From contig NC_079211.1 in NCBI RefSeq assembly GCF_029633865.1, forward strand, positions 150,595,232 to 150,659,231: a stretch of DNA of 64,000 nt. The letters are read 5' to 3'. The translations under genes were made by a program, and so were the position numbers. The notes under the pieces are model-generated. The model had not been told where the DNA came from and did not search any database. It saw nothing but the letters and a program-made list of their open reading frames with translations. The DNA comes from Lampris incognitus (taxonomy: Eukaryota; Chordata; Actinopteri; Lampriformes; Lampridae). Shown in pieces: positions 45,750 through 58,215 of this stretch; the stretch's first letter is position 1; every line of letters starts with the position of its first letter.

Positions 45750-46234
45750 AAAAAGGCAAAGTCTAGTTGTGTGCTCAAATTTGGTGAGATTTTATTTGCC
45801 CTGGGCTTCGAGATACAACCACAAAGACATTGTGCAAAGAAAGCAAAGGTTAAGTCACACTTATGGAGAGTTGGCTTGCAAAGACCACACATACCAGACA
45901 TCTGCATGTGAGAACACGGTATGCTCGCAGACGAGGACATGCTACAAGAAACCCCCCAAAAACAACAAAACAGAAAGCCATGCACCCCAATGAAGAAGAG
46001 AAGCTAAAAACTATTCAAAATGTAAAAATAACATAGAAACATTTAAATCCATATGAATAAATCAATGTACTGCATGTTACAGTCTCGTTTCATTTGAAAG
46101 GTGTTCAGAACAATAACACTGTTTTCTTTGTACTCCTTGTTGTCTGTTGCTTTATGGCAATCACACCGGCGATGCTCGTAATGGTTGAAATGGTTTGTGT
46201 ACTTGCTTTACAGGGTCCAGCTGAGAGTTGTCGT
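45750..46234. other. no gene recognised
   Basis: No supported exon or repeat. Confidence 0.45.
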
Positions 46235-46237
46235 CTT

Positions 46238-46678
46238 TCCCCTCCTTTTTCTCCCCAACTGTATCCGGCCAATTACCCCCACTCTTCCGAGCCGTCCCGG
46301 TCTCTGCTCCACCCCCTCTGCTGATCCGGGGAGGGCTGCAGACTACCACATGCCTCCTCCCATACATGTGGAGTCACCAGCCGCTTCTTTTCACCTGACA
46401 GTGAGGAGTTTCACCTGGGGGATGTAGCACGTGGGAGGATCACGCTATTCCCCACAGCTCCCCCTCCCCCCTGAACAAGCGCCCCCCCACCGACCAGAGG
46501 AGGCGCTAGTGCAGCGACCAGGACACATACCCACATCCGGCTTCCCACCCGCAGACACGGCCAATTGTGTCTGTAGGGACGCCCGACCAAGCCGGAGGTA
46601 ACACGGGGATTTGAACCGGCGATCCCCATGTTGGTAGGCAACGGAATAGACCGCCACCCTACCCGGACGCCCCATCGG
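46238..46678 (-). mobile_element. SINE family B, full length with TSD
   Basis: All family landmarks in minus orientation. Flanks gagttgtcgtctt (46,225) and gagttgttgtctt (46,679) are a 13-bp duplication with one mismatch. Confidence 0.92.
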
Positions 46679-46689
46679 GAGTTGTTGTC

Positions 46690-47430
46690 TTGAACGTCTG
46701 TTTGCTACAACTGCAATGCATGGCGCGCTACCCTGGCAATGCCTTTCACGGGTCAAAACACGATAAAGGAAAAACAAATGAAGCTACATTTACTGCCTGC
46801 TCCGTGTCAGGTACATGGCGGGGATGCTCCAATAATACAAGCTGTGTCGTTTTCCCCACGGATGCCCGGGGCTGAATTCATATCATACCCAATAATGAGC
46901 CTCAGAAGACCAAACAGGACATCAATCTGAAAAAAAATTTTTTTCCTCTTTCTTTTCTTTCTTTCATTCTTTTTTTTTTTTTTTTTTGCATTAGGAGATG
47001 GGAGCAAGTGCTGAATAAGAGCTCCGTTCGGACACACAACATCCTGAAAAGCACGACAAGACATGATGAAATAAAACACAAGCTAGCTGGTGTGCCGTGT
47101 GGAAGAGAAAAGCTTAAAACATTGAACAAATGCAGTTTTGAGAAAAAAAGAAAAAACGAAAAGAGGCCTTTCGCCATTAGGGGGCCATACCAAAATAATG
47201 TATGCTTCACTGGGCACTGAAAGAGATTTTCTCATTGGCTTTACCCCCCCCCCCCCAAAAAAAGGTTCAGTGATTGGCATCAGTTGGGGTTTTAATATCT
47301 GTGTTAAAGGGTTCCAACCGTAATGTTGCCCCGTTTGGGAAGACAGCGAGGTCTTTGGTGCGGTTAGAAGGACTGGGATGGATTGTAAAAGATTGGCAAT
47401 GCATAGCAGAAAGTTTTCCCATCATCCTTT
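46690..47430. other. no gene; homopolymer-rich
   Basis: A long T-run lies at 46,971-46,988 and a C-run at 47,246-47,256. Nothing else was recognised. Confidence 0.45.
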
Positions 47431-47435
47431 AGCTG

Positions 47436-47953
47436 TGTCAGGCCAGCTTGTGTCTGGGCTGCCAAAAATGTGTCCGGGTGACGTCATCACAATGCAGCTC
47501 GCATTGCGTCACCCTGTTTTTGGGTTGCTAGCTACCTAGCTACCTAGCTAACCTGTCAGCGATGTCAAAAAACATATAATAGTATAAATACTGGATGTTT
47601 CATTTTAATGGAAAATAGATTTATAGAACATCTTTATTGAAAATCTCGCCCACGCTACATAACGTCAGCTAGCTAGTTTGCTAGCTAGTTAACAAGGTGA
47701 TCAACCAGTAGATGAACTTTCGCTTAAAAGTGTCCTGTTTTGTGCTTTTCGAAAAACATATCCTAGTAGAAACAACCGCAAGTGGAATATAAAAGGTGAC
47801 CCTGCACATGTACCGTACGGTGTAGCTGAAAGAGCGCACTACTGACCCCGCTTTTGCCTGCCGGGTTACCACTCCATCTACGAACTACAGCGAGAGAGGA
47901 GTGTCGGGAACGCCAGCTGTCATGATGTCACCCGGACAGGTTCTGGCCTGACA
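47436..47953. mobile_element. TIR element (MITE-like)
   Basis: Left end tgtcaggccag, with gtgtccgggtgacgtcatca further in. Right end ctggcctgaca, with gatgtcacccggacaggtt inside it. The arms are inverted, with an extra ~18 bp in the left arm. The interior is AT-rich with gctagctagt words. TSD is unclear. Confidence 0.65.
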
Positions 47954-48456
47954 GCGCCATCCTCCCCAAACTGAATGTAAACTCCGTGTGTAAGTCAGCG
48001 GTCCAGTTGCACGGCACATTATTTTGGGACGACCTGCAGGGTTATAACATTTGTTACCAAGTCCACATTTCAATTTCAGAGTTTTACACTTATTTTTTTC
48101 TTCTTTTCTTTTTTTTTTTTGAACAAAGTTGCAAGCAAGCCATTACAAACAAAGCCTTAGCTGGTATATTAACTTTTTTTTTCTTTTTTTTTTTTTGGGG
48201 ACAAAATTTTAAATCTTTTTTTGAGGCACCAAGTTAAAAAATATATTGTAAAATAGATTTTTCCAAACTGGCATATATGCAGATTGATTATTGGTTATTA
48301 TTGCTGTAGCGTATCCTCTCGTACACTTTAGGCTGGTGGGGGAACACTATACAAGTTGCTGTGAGGACAGCAACACAAAGCAAAAAAAAAAAAAAGTAAA
48401 TGAAAAGACAACAACAGTGACACATACAGATACAGATGATAATGTCTTTTAGGCCC

Positions 48457-48492
48457 TCATTCATCATCACTTTTGCTCCTCTCTGACTGATC
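48457..48492 (-). CDS. smarca2: SMARCA2 (BRM), terminal coding exon
   Basis: The exon encodes DQSERSKSDDE and a TGA stop (stop at 48,457-48,459). It follows a pyrimidine-rich acceptor ending tctgcag. The peptide matches the end of vertebrate SMARCA2 (EQSEGSGTDDE in human). The exon enters in phase 0, which agrees with the phase-0 donor of the upstream exon at 52,593. The 3' UTR continues to lower coordinates; I could not place the poly(A) site. This tail is acidic and Ser-rich, with no catalytic function assigned. Confidence 0.87.
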   Translation of the reverse strand, partial: DQSERSKSDDE

Positions 48493-48497
48493 CTGCA

Positions 48498-48535
48498 GAG
48501 AGAGACAGACAGACAGAGAGAGAGAGAGAGAAAAA
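48498..48535. repeat. (AG)n microsatellite beside the terminal acceptor
   Basis: agagagagagagagagag and agacagacagac. On the gene strand this is a CT-rich run that contributes to the polypyrimidine tract of the last smarca2 intron. Confidence 0.8.
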
Positions 48536-48902
48536 GAGAATTACTTTAAGGAAAATGGAGGTAGAAAGAAGTACAGAGAAAGAGAATGGTTAAATAAATG
48601 GAGGTTGAAACACAGCTAGAGAGGATGAGAGAGAGAGAAAAAGACGAAAGGCGGGGGGAACAAAAATCTACCATGGGTGTGATGAGGGTTAGAGGCTGGC
48701 CAGGGAGCAGACAGGCAAAATATATCACACTCTGAAATAAGCAGGCGGTCCGCAGAGGGAAGGAAGTCCGGAGGTGAAGCCGGCGCCCTTTCTCTAAAAG
48801 CTCACCTCCTGCTGGAACTTTCTCTGGGCACCGAGTGCTGTCTGGCCAAACTAAAAAGCAAATGCCAATGCTATCCTCTGACGGCACAGAGCGGGGAGAT
48901 AG

Positions 48903-49245
48903 CGGGGAGGGCTGCAGACTACCACATGCCTCCTCCATACATGTGGAGTCACCAGCCGCTTCTTTTCACCTGACAGTGAGGAGTTTCACCAGGGGGACGT
49001 AGCGCGTGGGAGGATCATGCTATTCCCCCCGGTTCCTCCTCCCCTCCAAACAAGCGTCCCGACCGACCAGAGGAGGCGCTAGTTCAGTGACCAGGACACA
49101 TACCCACATCCGGCTTCCCACCCGCAGACACAGCCAATTATGTCTGTAGGGACACCCGACCAAGCCGGAGGTAACACCGGGATTCGAACCGACGATCCCT
49201 GTGTTGGTAGACAACGGAATAGACCGCCACGCTACTCGGACGCCA
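48903..49245 (-). mobile_element. SINE family B, 3'-truncated, in smarca2 intron
   Basis: From ggggagggctgcagactacc to the head (gtggcggtctattccgttgt on the minus strand). The last ~80 bp of the 3' tail are missing. Confidence 0.85.
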
Positions 49246-49865
49246 AAGGGGAAGATGACTTTAATGGAGCCTTTGATGAACCAGGAATGCAGGAAGGAGA
49301 ACTTTCTCCTGAGGCGAAGGTGGAGGGATTTGAAGAGGGGGGGGGGGGGAGCAAGAGCATGAAGGAGAGACGAGAACAACGTCACACTGAGTGCCTCATA
49401 TGCCCGTCAGCTAAGTCACAGCTGCAGTCTCAGGGGGCTTTAAAGACAAACTAGTTTGGAAAGCCTCTAATCTGACAGGGCAATCTATATATGAATCAGT
49501 GAGAGTGAGTGGTTACTTAGCTTATCGCTCCAGAGTAAATTAGACTGGGGGGGGGGCAGACAAGGCATCCAGTGAGATCATTCCATCGTAACAGGTTCCA
49601 ATTTGAGGAGGGTGATGGGTATTAATTGCCTATCCCAGACTGCATAGCAAGTTAGCAACTAATTGGCTACATTGACTGTAGGCGCTCAGGACCTCACATC
49701 ACAGGCGCTCAAGACAGCACAGCAATCAGTTCCTGATGAACAGCGTCACAACACATTCGTCTATCACGACTCCCTGGGCTTTGTTTCACACACACAGACG
49801 CTGATGGGGTTTCAAAGAGGGGCAGGTTTTGTGACGGATTTTATTTAAAAAAAAAAAAAAAAAAA

Positions 49866-50250
49866 GCGTCCGGGTGGTGTAGCGGTCTATTTTGTTGCCT
49901 ACCAACACGGCGATCACTGGTTCGAATCCCAGTGTTACCTCTGATTTGGTGGGGCGTCCCTACAGACACAATTGGCCGTGTCTGCGGGTGGGAAGCCGGA
50001 TGTGGATATGCGTCCTGGTCGCTGCTCTAGCGCCTCCTCTGGTCGGTCGGGGCACCAGTACACTACGTCCCCCTGGTGAAACTCCTCACTGTCAGGTGAA
50101 AAGAAGCGGCTGGAGACTCCGCATATATTGGAGGAGACATGTGGTAGTCTGCAGCCCTTCATGGATCAGCAGAGGGGGTGGAGCAGCGACCGGGACGGCT
50201 CAGAAGAGTGGGGTAATTGACCAGGTACAATTGGGGAGAAAAAGGGGGAA
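49866..50250 (+). mobile_element. SINE family B, in smarca2 intron
   Basis: Starts gcgtccgggtggtgtagcgg after a 19-base A-run and ends attggggagaaaaaggggg. Part of the middle (the GGGGGAACTGGGGGG stretch) is deleted. It directly abuts a V-SINE. Confidence 0.88.
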
Positions 50251-50271
50251 ATTAAAAACAAAAAACAGAAC

Positions 50272-50495
50272 AGACACACACACATCTAGGGACAATTTAG
50301 TACGGCACAGTCACCTGACCTACATGTGTTTGGACTGTGGGGAGAAACAGGAGCCCCTGGAGGAAACCCACAAAGACACGGGGAGAACATGCAAACTCCA
50401 CACAGAGGACGACCCCCAAGGTTGGACTACCCCGGGGCTCGAACCCAGGACCTTCTTGCTGTGAGACAACTGTACAAACCACTGTGCCACCCATA
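50272..50495 (-). mobile_element. V-type SINE, head and core only
   Basis: The minus strand carries the head (tggcacagtggtttgtacag, gggttcgagccccgg) and core up to the cctgtgtg region. The tail is missing where it meets the family B SINE. Confidence 0.8.
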
Positions 50496-50499
50496 TAAC

Positions 50500-51310
50500 A
50501 GTATCAAACAACCGTATTAAAAACACAATGTGAGCTGACACAAGGGCTGAAGCTGTTTAAGTGTAAATGTGCTATACAGCTGTTGTGAAGCTCTAATTCA
50601 GGACTTATGAGTTGGGAGTCTGTGTATTATGTCCCAGCAGCACTCCTCTAAAGAGGTAGTAAACTGTTTTTCTTGGTTTTTTTGTTTTTCATTTTTTGAG
50701 CTGAGAACATGTTGGTGTGGGTCCGGGATGGTAGAACCAATTGTCCCCACGATAACGTCAACAAAGAACCAGACATCACACGGTCCCTGATTTCTCTTAC
50801 GTCCGGGGGAAACATACACTATGATGGACCCCCTCTGAATTGCCTACGTCATATGGGGACATCATAGACGGTGAGATCCACGTGACGTAGGTGAGATTCA
50901 TGTGACGTAGGCGACACATGTGGCATCAAGCGAGTAAGACCAATAAAACATGAGATGAGGTAAGAGGAAACACATCGGCGTTGGCCAACTGAACTTCTGG
51001 GAAAAGAAGCTCTGGATTCATACCTTGACTGAAGTACTCCTACTTGCTTGTCTTTCGGACAGGAAAGATGGGGAGTGAGAGGGGGGATGACATGCAACCA
51101 AGTTCACCAGCTGGATTTGAACCGGTGATGTTGCAACCGTTTGGTATGTGCTGTAACCATTTGGCTACGGAGACGCCCCCAGAAAAGTGAAGCTAAGAGC
51201 TCAGAATCTCCACCTGATGTTTCCCTGTTGCCAGACTATGAAAGCCGTCTCCAAAAGACTGGCTGGCCACTTGTTTCAGCATCGCAGGTACCACTTAATG
51301 TGAAGTTGGA
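50500..51310. other. intron sequence, nothing recognised
   Basis: Within the last smarca2 intron. A tRNA-like word gatttgaaccggtgatgttg occurs near 51,115 with gtaaccatttggctacgg, which could be a decayed SINE head (minus strand). Confidence 0.4.
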
Positions 51311-51312
51311 AT

Positions 51313-51712
51313 CATCTCATCTCATCTCATCTCATCTCATCTTCAGCTGCTTCTCTGGGGTCGGGTCGCGGTGGCAGCAAGCTAAGTAGGGCACTCCAGA
51401 CGTCCCTCTCCCCAGCAACGCCCTCCAGCTCCTCCTGGGGGATCCCAAGACGTTCCCAGGCCAGATTGGACATATAGTCCCTCCAGCGAGTTCTGGGTCT
51501 ACCCCGGGGTCTCCTCCCAGTTGAAAGTGCCCAGAAAACCTCCAAAGGAAGGCACCCAGGAGGCAACCTAATCAGATGCCTGAACACCTCAACTGGCTCC
51601 TTTCGACACGAAAGAGTAGCGGCTCTACTCCGAGCTCCCTCCGGATGTCCGAGCTCCTCACCCTATCTCTAAGGCTGAGCCCAGACACCCTACGGAGGAA
51701 ACTCAAGTTGAA
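51313..51712 (-). pseudogene. non-LTR retrotransposon, C-terminal fragment
   Basis: Frame 51,327-51,587 reads FRHLIRLPPGCLPLEVFWAL, GRRPRGRPRTRWRDYMSNLA, LGIPQEELEGVAGER and LLSLLPPRPDPREAA. Upstream blocks match 44,975-45,360. The 3' end has five perfect TCATC (plus strand) repeats. It lies in the smarca2 intron. Confidence 0.82.
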
Positions 51713-51828
51713 ATTATTTCATTTAAATTGACATAACGGGTGGTCCTGGTCCTAGAAAATGTTGTAAAACATCCATTAAACACAAAGCTGTGACGGCAAA
51801 AATGTTGATGTAAATATTAATACACTAA

Positions 51829-52245
51829 GGGCATCCAGGCAGCGTGGCAGTCTATTCGGTTCTCTACCAACACGGGATCGCCGGAATGAATCCCAGTGTT
51901 ATCTCCGGCTTGGTTCGGCATCCCTACAGACACAATTGGCCGTGTCTGCGGGTGGGAAGCCGGATGTGGGTATGTGTCCTGGTCACTGCATAGTGCCTTC
52001 TCTGGTCGGTCGGGGCACCTGTTCGGGGGGGCCTGGGGGGAATAGCGTGATCCTCCCACGCCCAACGTCCCCTTGATGAAACTCAGTCAGGTGAAAAGAA
52101 GTGGCTGGTGACTCCACATGTATGGGAGGAGACATGTGGTAGTCTGCAGCCCTCCCCGGATCAGCAGAGGGGGTGGAGCAGGGGGGGGGTAATTGGCCAA
52201 GTACAATTGGGGAGAAAAGGGGGGTGACCCCCCCTCCAAAAAAAT
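51829..52245 (+). mobile_element. SINE family B, in smarca2 intron
   Basis: Head gggcatccaggcagcgtggc with family landmarks to attggggagaaaagggg. Flanks tacacta at 51,821 and 52,257 are a likely short target duplication. Confidence 0.85.
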
Positions 52246-52592
52246 ATACACTAACTGAAAAAGACCACACATAACGGGGTTGGAACTAGTTTGCTTAATT
52301 TTACAGGTGAACGGGTGATTTCTATGGATGGAAATTTGGCTGGGGCAGCTGGAGCTTTGATTACAGGAACAACAGAAACTATTTATGATTCAAACCTTTG
52401 TTTTTTCCCCTACAGATTAATTTCCCTATGTTTTTGATTGGAAATGAAATTCACCTTAACAAGAACTTCTCTTTAGAATCTGGACAGCGAATTTTGCTCC
52501 AAGGTGATGAGCTTACACTCCTGGATCGTAAATCACTGTGACATTCATGTCTTCTGAAACATGTCCTGAGAGAAAGACTTGAAATGACCTAC

Positions 52593-52729
52593 ATTCTCCT
52601 CCTGCTCCTCCTCGTCGCTGTCGTCGTCGCTGACCACCGGCTTCGCCTTCCCACGGCCCTGCCTCCTCTTGCCTTTGTCGTGGCCACGCTCCTCTTTGTT
52701 CAGCTTGATCTTAACCCGCACCGACTTAG
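52593..52729 (-). CDS. smarca2: SMARCA2, lysine-rich and acidic tail exon
   Basis: 137 bp. The acceptor ccccacag precedes CT, which completes a Ser codon begun in the previous exon. It encodes [20 protein letters not shown], then [20 protein letters not shown] and EQEEN. This is the basic AT-hook-like stretch plus acidic patch that follows the bromodomain in vertebrate SMARCA2. The donor AAT|GTAGGT is in phase 0 and joins the terminal exon at 48,492. If the donor is not used, the frame runs on 15 codons to a TGA at 52,545. The 4.1-kb intron downstream carries several SINEs and a LINE. Confidence 0.93.
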
Positions 52730-52956
52730 CTGTGGGGAACAAAAAGGGAGTTAAACCAGCAATCAGCACCGAGTCCTCATCCTTGTGCGGGTGATGGGGG
52801 AAATATAAACTGTGTGGTGAATGATTTAGTGGTTTGTCGATTTGAAAATTTGACAAAAGGGAAACGTGTTGAGTGGCAAAATGTCGCAAAAGTAGACAAA
52901 GCAGCCAGCTCTAACACCTAACCTACACTGGACGCATCATTTAAGACACAATGATG

Positions 52957-53395
52957 GGGCGTCCGGGTAGCGTTAGCAGTCTATTCCATTGCCTACCAAC
53001 ACAGGGATTGCCGGGTTCGAAGCCCCGTGTTACCTCTGACTTGGTCGGGCGTCCCTACAGACACAATTGGCCGTGTCTGCGGGAGGGAAGCCAGATGTGG
53101 GTGTGTGTCCTGGTCGCTGCACTAGCGCCTCCTCTGGTCAGTTAGGGGTGCCTGTTCAGGGGGGAGGGAGAACTGGGGGGAATAGCGTGATCCTCCCACA
53201 AGCTACGTCCCCCTGGTGAAACTCCTCACTGTCAGGTGAAAAGAAGCGGCTGGTGACTCCACGTGTATGGGAGGAGGCATGTGGTAGTCTGCAGCCCTCC
53301 CCGGGTCAGCAGAGGGGGTGGAGCAGTGACTGGGACAGCTTGGAGAGCAGGGTGATTGGCCAAGTACAATTGGGGACAAAAAGGGGGAAAAAAAA
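52957..53395 (+). mobile_element. SINE family B, in smarca2 intron
   Basis: From ggggcgtccgggtagcgtta through all landmarks to tggggacaaaaaggggg and an A-rich run. Confidence 0.9.
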
Positions 53396-53514
53396 TAAGG
53401 AAAAAAAGGTTTTCACACACAGTCTCAATTTTCAAAATGCTTCCAAAGAATTTATGAACAGAAGGCTGACACATGTAAGTTCATTTATTATTTTACAGAC
53501 TGGCACTGTAATAG

Positions 53515-53640
53515 GAGCGCCTGGTGGTGCAGACAGGGCTGTAGGTCTGGGGTGGCCAATCTTATCCAGAAAGGGCTGGTGTGGGTGCAGGCTTTTGATC
53601 CAACAACGCAGGTACACACCTGATTCTGTTGAGCAACCAG
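53515..53640. mobile_element. left half of an interrupted palindromic repeat
   Basis: ggcctgattctgttgag-type sequence (cacctgattctgttgagcaa at 53,619) is complementary to tagtagaatcaggtgtgaaa at 54,371. The hAT-type element sits between the halves. Confidence 0.5.
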
Positions 53641-53721
53641 CAGGGGCGGCTGGCCAGTAGAGGGCGCTGGGGCGCCGCCCCCTTCAAATATCAACAGATG
53701 AAAATCTACTTAAACATGCTG

Positions 53722-53758
53722 AATATAATGTAGTTGTATTCTACAACTACATTATATT
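53722..53758. repeat. perfect hairpin, 17-bp arms
   Basis: aatataatgtagttgta, loop ttc, then the exact reverse complement. Confidence 0.9.
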
Positions 53759-53842
53759 ATACATAACTATGAACTAAGTATTTTTCAGTCTGTGAGTGTC
53801 TGTCAGCAGCATTAAATATTGTATCAAATGGTATTTGGTTGG

Positions 53843-53926
53843 TTCCTGTCTGAATACATGTACTTCCTGTCTGAATACATGTACTTCCTGTCTGAATACA
53901 TATACTTCCTGTCTGAATACATATAC
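53843..53926. repeat. tandem repeat, 21 bp x 4
   Basis: Unit ttcctgtctgaatacatgta plus c; the last two copies have catatac. Confidence 0.95.
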
Positions 53927-54349
53927 TTCCTGGGTGAGGGGCGCCGGCCAAACCATACCTTACGTAAGCCCTCAGACTTGTGGCCAGCAGGTGACCTGAG
54001 GCTGCTGTCTGATTGGTTTCTTCAGGTTTTCCAGGGGGCACAGTTCTGTGCGCCCCAGACATTCCCACTTTTACTGGCAGTGAATTAGTATTGTTTTAAT
54101 GTTTTTTGGTCTAATGTGATTGGACAATTATCGTGGCTGTCAATCATGTTCACACCCACCACCACGCCTCGTCTTGACTGTCAATCATCCACCGTCTACA
54201 AAGCCTGATAAAATCTATAGGCTACATGGTCCTTCTTAATAACTCGGTGACTATGTGGACATTAATGCAGCTGTCAGGTGTGCTGCACCAAGCTAAATTG
54301 CCCCGCCCCCCCCCCCCCCCACACACATTTTTAGCACCAGCCGCCACTG

Positions 54350-55114
54350 CCAACTAGTAGTGTTTGTTTAGTAGAATCAGGTGTGAAACTGCTTGGTTAT
54401 GGTTTACCGCCCAACCCCAGTCAAGACTCATTCATCCTCTTTTCAGAAATGAAAGGAAAGCCAGTGCAGAGTAAAGCACATGTATGAACACTGAGACACT
54501 GTTTCAGTGGACTTTATAAAGCAACACGCCACGAGTGTCATCAGTCAACCCCAATGACCTTTCATTTCATCTGTTCCTCTACAGAACGAACCCGGCAACG
54601 TGAACCACTAGCGCAGCGCAGGTCAGGAGCCCAGTCCTAACAGCTAACCACTGTCATCTGACAGCTGATGTAGTTTAGATGCAAGTAACATTACAGTGAC
54701 ATCATCTGACAGAGTGAAAGGCATTCAGCAACTGCCATTATGTGCCATTACTTTGCCAGGGCAGCTGCAGCTTCCCACCGTGTTCAACATGTACGGGTCA
54801 GCGTTTGCACTGACAGTACACATTTTCACGTTAACTTTTTCTAAATACTCTGTGAAATTATCTGAAATTGCGTACACAAAGGTTTTGTGTGCCAATGATA
54901 AAACTTAGGACACCCACATATGAAGCTGAAATCACATCTTTGGAGCTTTGAAGAAGAAGTCCTGTTCAGTTCCCTTTATTTTAGTATCAAATACTGATTA
55001 CAAAGTGGTCAACCCAAAACTCTTTTTCAAAACGGTTTCCAGCTGCAATCTGAAGACTGGAGGATTGTTTTTTGTGGAGGTGTAGCTGACAGAAAATGTA
55101 CTTTCAAATGGGCC
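54350..55114. other. intron sequence, nothing recognised
   Basis: After the hAT-like element, no repeat or exon was identified. Confidence 0.45.
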
Positions 55115-55115
55115 T

Positions 55116-55560
55116 CGGGCGTCCGCGTAGCGTAGCAGTCTATTCTGTTGCCTACCGACACAGGGATTGCTGGTTCGAACCCCGCGTTACCTCCAGCTTG
55201 GTCGGGTGTCTACAGACACAATTTGCTGTGCCTTCAGGTGGGAAGCCGGATGTGGGTATGTGTCCTGGTTGCTGCACTAGCGCCTCCTCTGGTCAGTCAG
55301 GGTGCCAGTTCAGGGGGGAGGGGGAGCTGGGGGGAATAGCGTGATCCTCCCACGCGCTACGTCCCCCTGGTGAAACTTCTCACTGTCAGGTGAAAAGAAG
55401 CGGCTGGTGACTCCACATGTATGGGAGGAGGCATGTGGTAGTCTGCAGCCCTCCCTGGATCAGCAGAGGGGGTGGAGCAGAGACCGGGACGGCTCAGAAG
55501 AGTGGGGTAATTGGCCAAGTACAACGGGAGAAAAAAAAAAAAAAGGGGGGGGGGGAAATC
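55116..55560 (+). mobile_element. SINE family B, in smarca2 intron
   Basis: Head gggcgtccgcgtagcgtagc, all landmarks, tail ending in A- and G-runs. It ends about 130 bp from the donor of exon 55,690-55,813 on the gene strand. Confidence 0.9.
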
Positions 55561-55684
55561 AAAAAAAAAAATTGGCTTCAGTGGGATGATGGCCAAGTGA
55601 ATTTCAAATACTAGTACCGCTGAATGGGCTGCAGTAGGACTTTGAATGAGATGACAAGGGTGTGTGCGTGTGTGTGAGATGTCA

Positions 55685-55909
<225 letters not shown>

Positions 55910-56123
55910 TCACAGAGAGAGGAGGATTCAAACAGGATGGAGATGCAGTAAATAGAAATATGTCAAATAGAGGAGGGAGGAGGAGAAAAGTGTCCGGTAT
56001 GAAGGGGAGAGAAGTGGAAAAGAGCAGGAAGACGGGAGTTTAGAAGAAAATGAAGGTAAAATAAAGCACTGTACTAAAAAGACCTGGAAAACAAAAGCAA
56101 AACAGGAAAGAGAGAAAAGTTTA

Positions 56124-56258
<135 letters not shown>

Positions 56259-56744
56259 TCAGCACAAAACACACCAGCAGCACCAGGCTCAGTCTCATTC
56301 TCCTCATAGTCTAACCAACCCCACAGCCTCAAACTGGTATCAAGTTCAGCACCGCAAACAGACTTGTTTCCCTCTGCCATGTCAACATGCTGGTCAGTGT
56401 ATCCTCAAATTAAGATCTGAGGTCACTTCCACAACGCTCTCACCGTCTAATCTCCAGAAACAACCCATGTGCTCCTGAAACCTTCTGACGTAGTTTTTCT
56501 GTCACTGGATAAAAACACAAAAGCTTTTATGGTGCATTAAGACCGTCAGCTGTCATCCCATAATCTACTGTGCACCAGAACTGTCAACGCAGCACATATT
56601 ATTAATGTGCCACTGTAGAAGAATCAAACGTCTTCTTTCCATCACAGTCTTTACTGCCATCCTGTGCCGAGGGCTGTCACCACCATGACACTTTAGCTGA
56701 CGATTCATTGTCATACAAATAATTGCAATTAACGATTTGTCTTT

Positions 56745-57182
56745 TTTTGTGGCTCCCCCCTTTTCCCCCAATTGTACTTGGCAAATTACCCTATTTTCCA
56801 AGCCGACCCGGTCGCTGCTCCACCCCCTCTGCCAATCCGGGGAGGGCTGCAGACTACCACATGCCTCCTCCCATACATGTGGAGTCACCAGCCGCTTCTT
56901 TTCACCTGACAGTGAGGAGTTTCACCGGGGGGACGTAGCGTGTGGGAGGATCACGCTATTCCCCCCAGTTTCCCCTCCCCCCTGAAAAGGCGCCCCTACC
57001 GACCAGAGGAGGCACTAGTGCAGCGACCAGGACACATACCCACATCCGGCTTTCCACCCACAGACACGGCCAATTGTGTCTGTAGGGACACTCTACCAAG
57101 CCGGAGGTAACACAGGGATTCGAACTGGCGATCCCCGTGTTGGTAGGCAATGGAATAGACCACCACGCCACCCACACACCCT
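56745..57182 (-). mobile_element. SINE family B, full length, in smarca2 intron
   Basis: All landmarks in minus orientation. Flanks atttgtcttttt (56,735) and aattgtcttttt (57,184) are a target duplication with one mismatch. Confidence 0.9.
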
Positions 57183-57682
57183 TAATTGTCTTTTTCTGAT
57201 CATTGTATGCCAGTATTATAGTATAAGCCTAATCATAGTTTAATAATACACATACACCTTATGAAGAAGAAGAAGAAGAGCCACTTATTGGCACTGAACA
57301 CTGAACTGAACTGAACATGAATAAATACAAATGTTATTTCTGCTCGCCAAAATGCAGTCGTCGAATATTATAGAATAAGCGTCTCAAGATGAACAGTTTG
57401 TTGGTGCTAATTCATCACTCATGTGCCAGAGGCAACACGGTGACGTCATTAAAAGAGCGCCAGTCAAGCAACAAACGGTGGGAAATGAGGTGGAGGTAGT
57501 GATGGAAAGATGACACTTCTGTTAGTTTATCCAGCTGGTTTTATACACATGAATGGAAACGATTCTAACGATTATGCAAAATGATCAATGGTCAAATAAT
57601 CGCAATCAGGCGATAATGTAATAACTGTGACAGCCCCACCTGTGCCCCTGACCAACTTATAACCACATCTGCCACTGGGTCA

Positions 57683-58200
<518 letters not shown>

Positions 58201-58215
58201 TGCAGCAATTTAAAC

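Larger units (their letters stand above)
53641..54349. mobile_element. hAT-like non-autonomous element, in smarca2 intron
   Basis: Termini caggggcggctgg and the near-complement ccagccgccactg. Flanking 8-mers gcaaccag and ccaactag agree at 6 of 8 positions. It holds a perfect hairpin (53,722-53,758) and a 21-bp x 4 tandem repeat. There is no transposase. Confidence 0.72.

Noticed and set aside
49892..50464. 190-codon plus-strand ORF
   Set aside because: It is a read-through of a family B SINE into an adjoining V-SINE; similar short ORFs in every SINE copy were rejected for the same reason.
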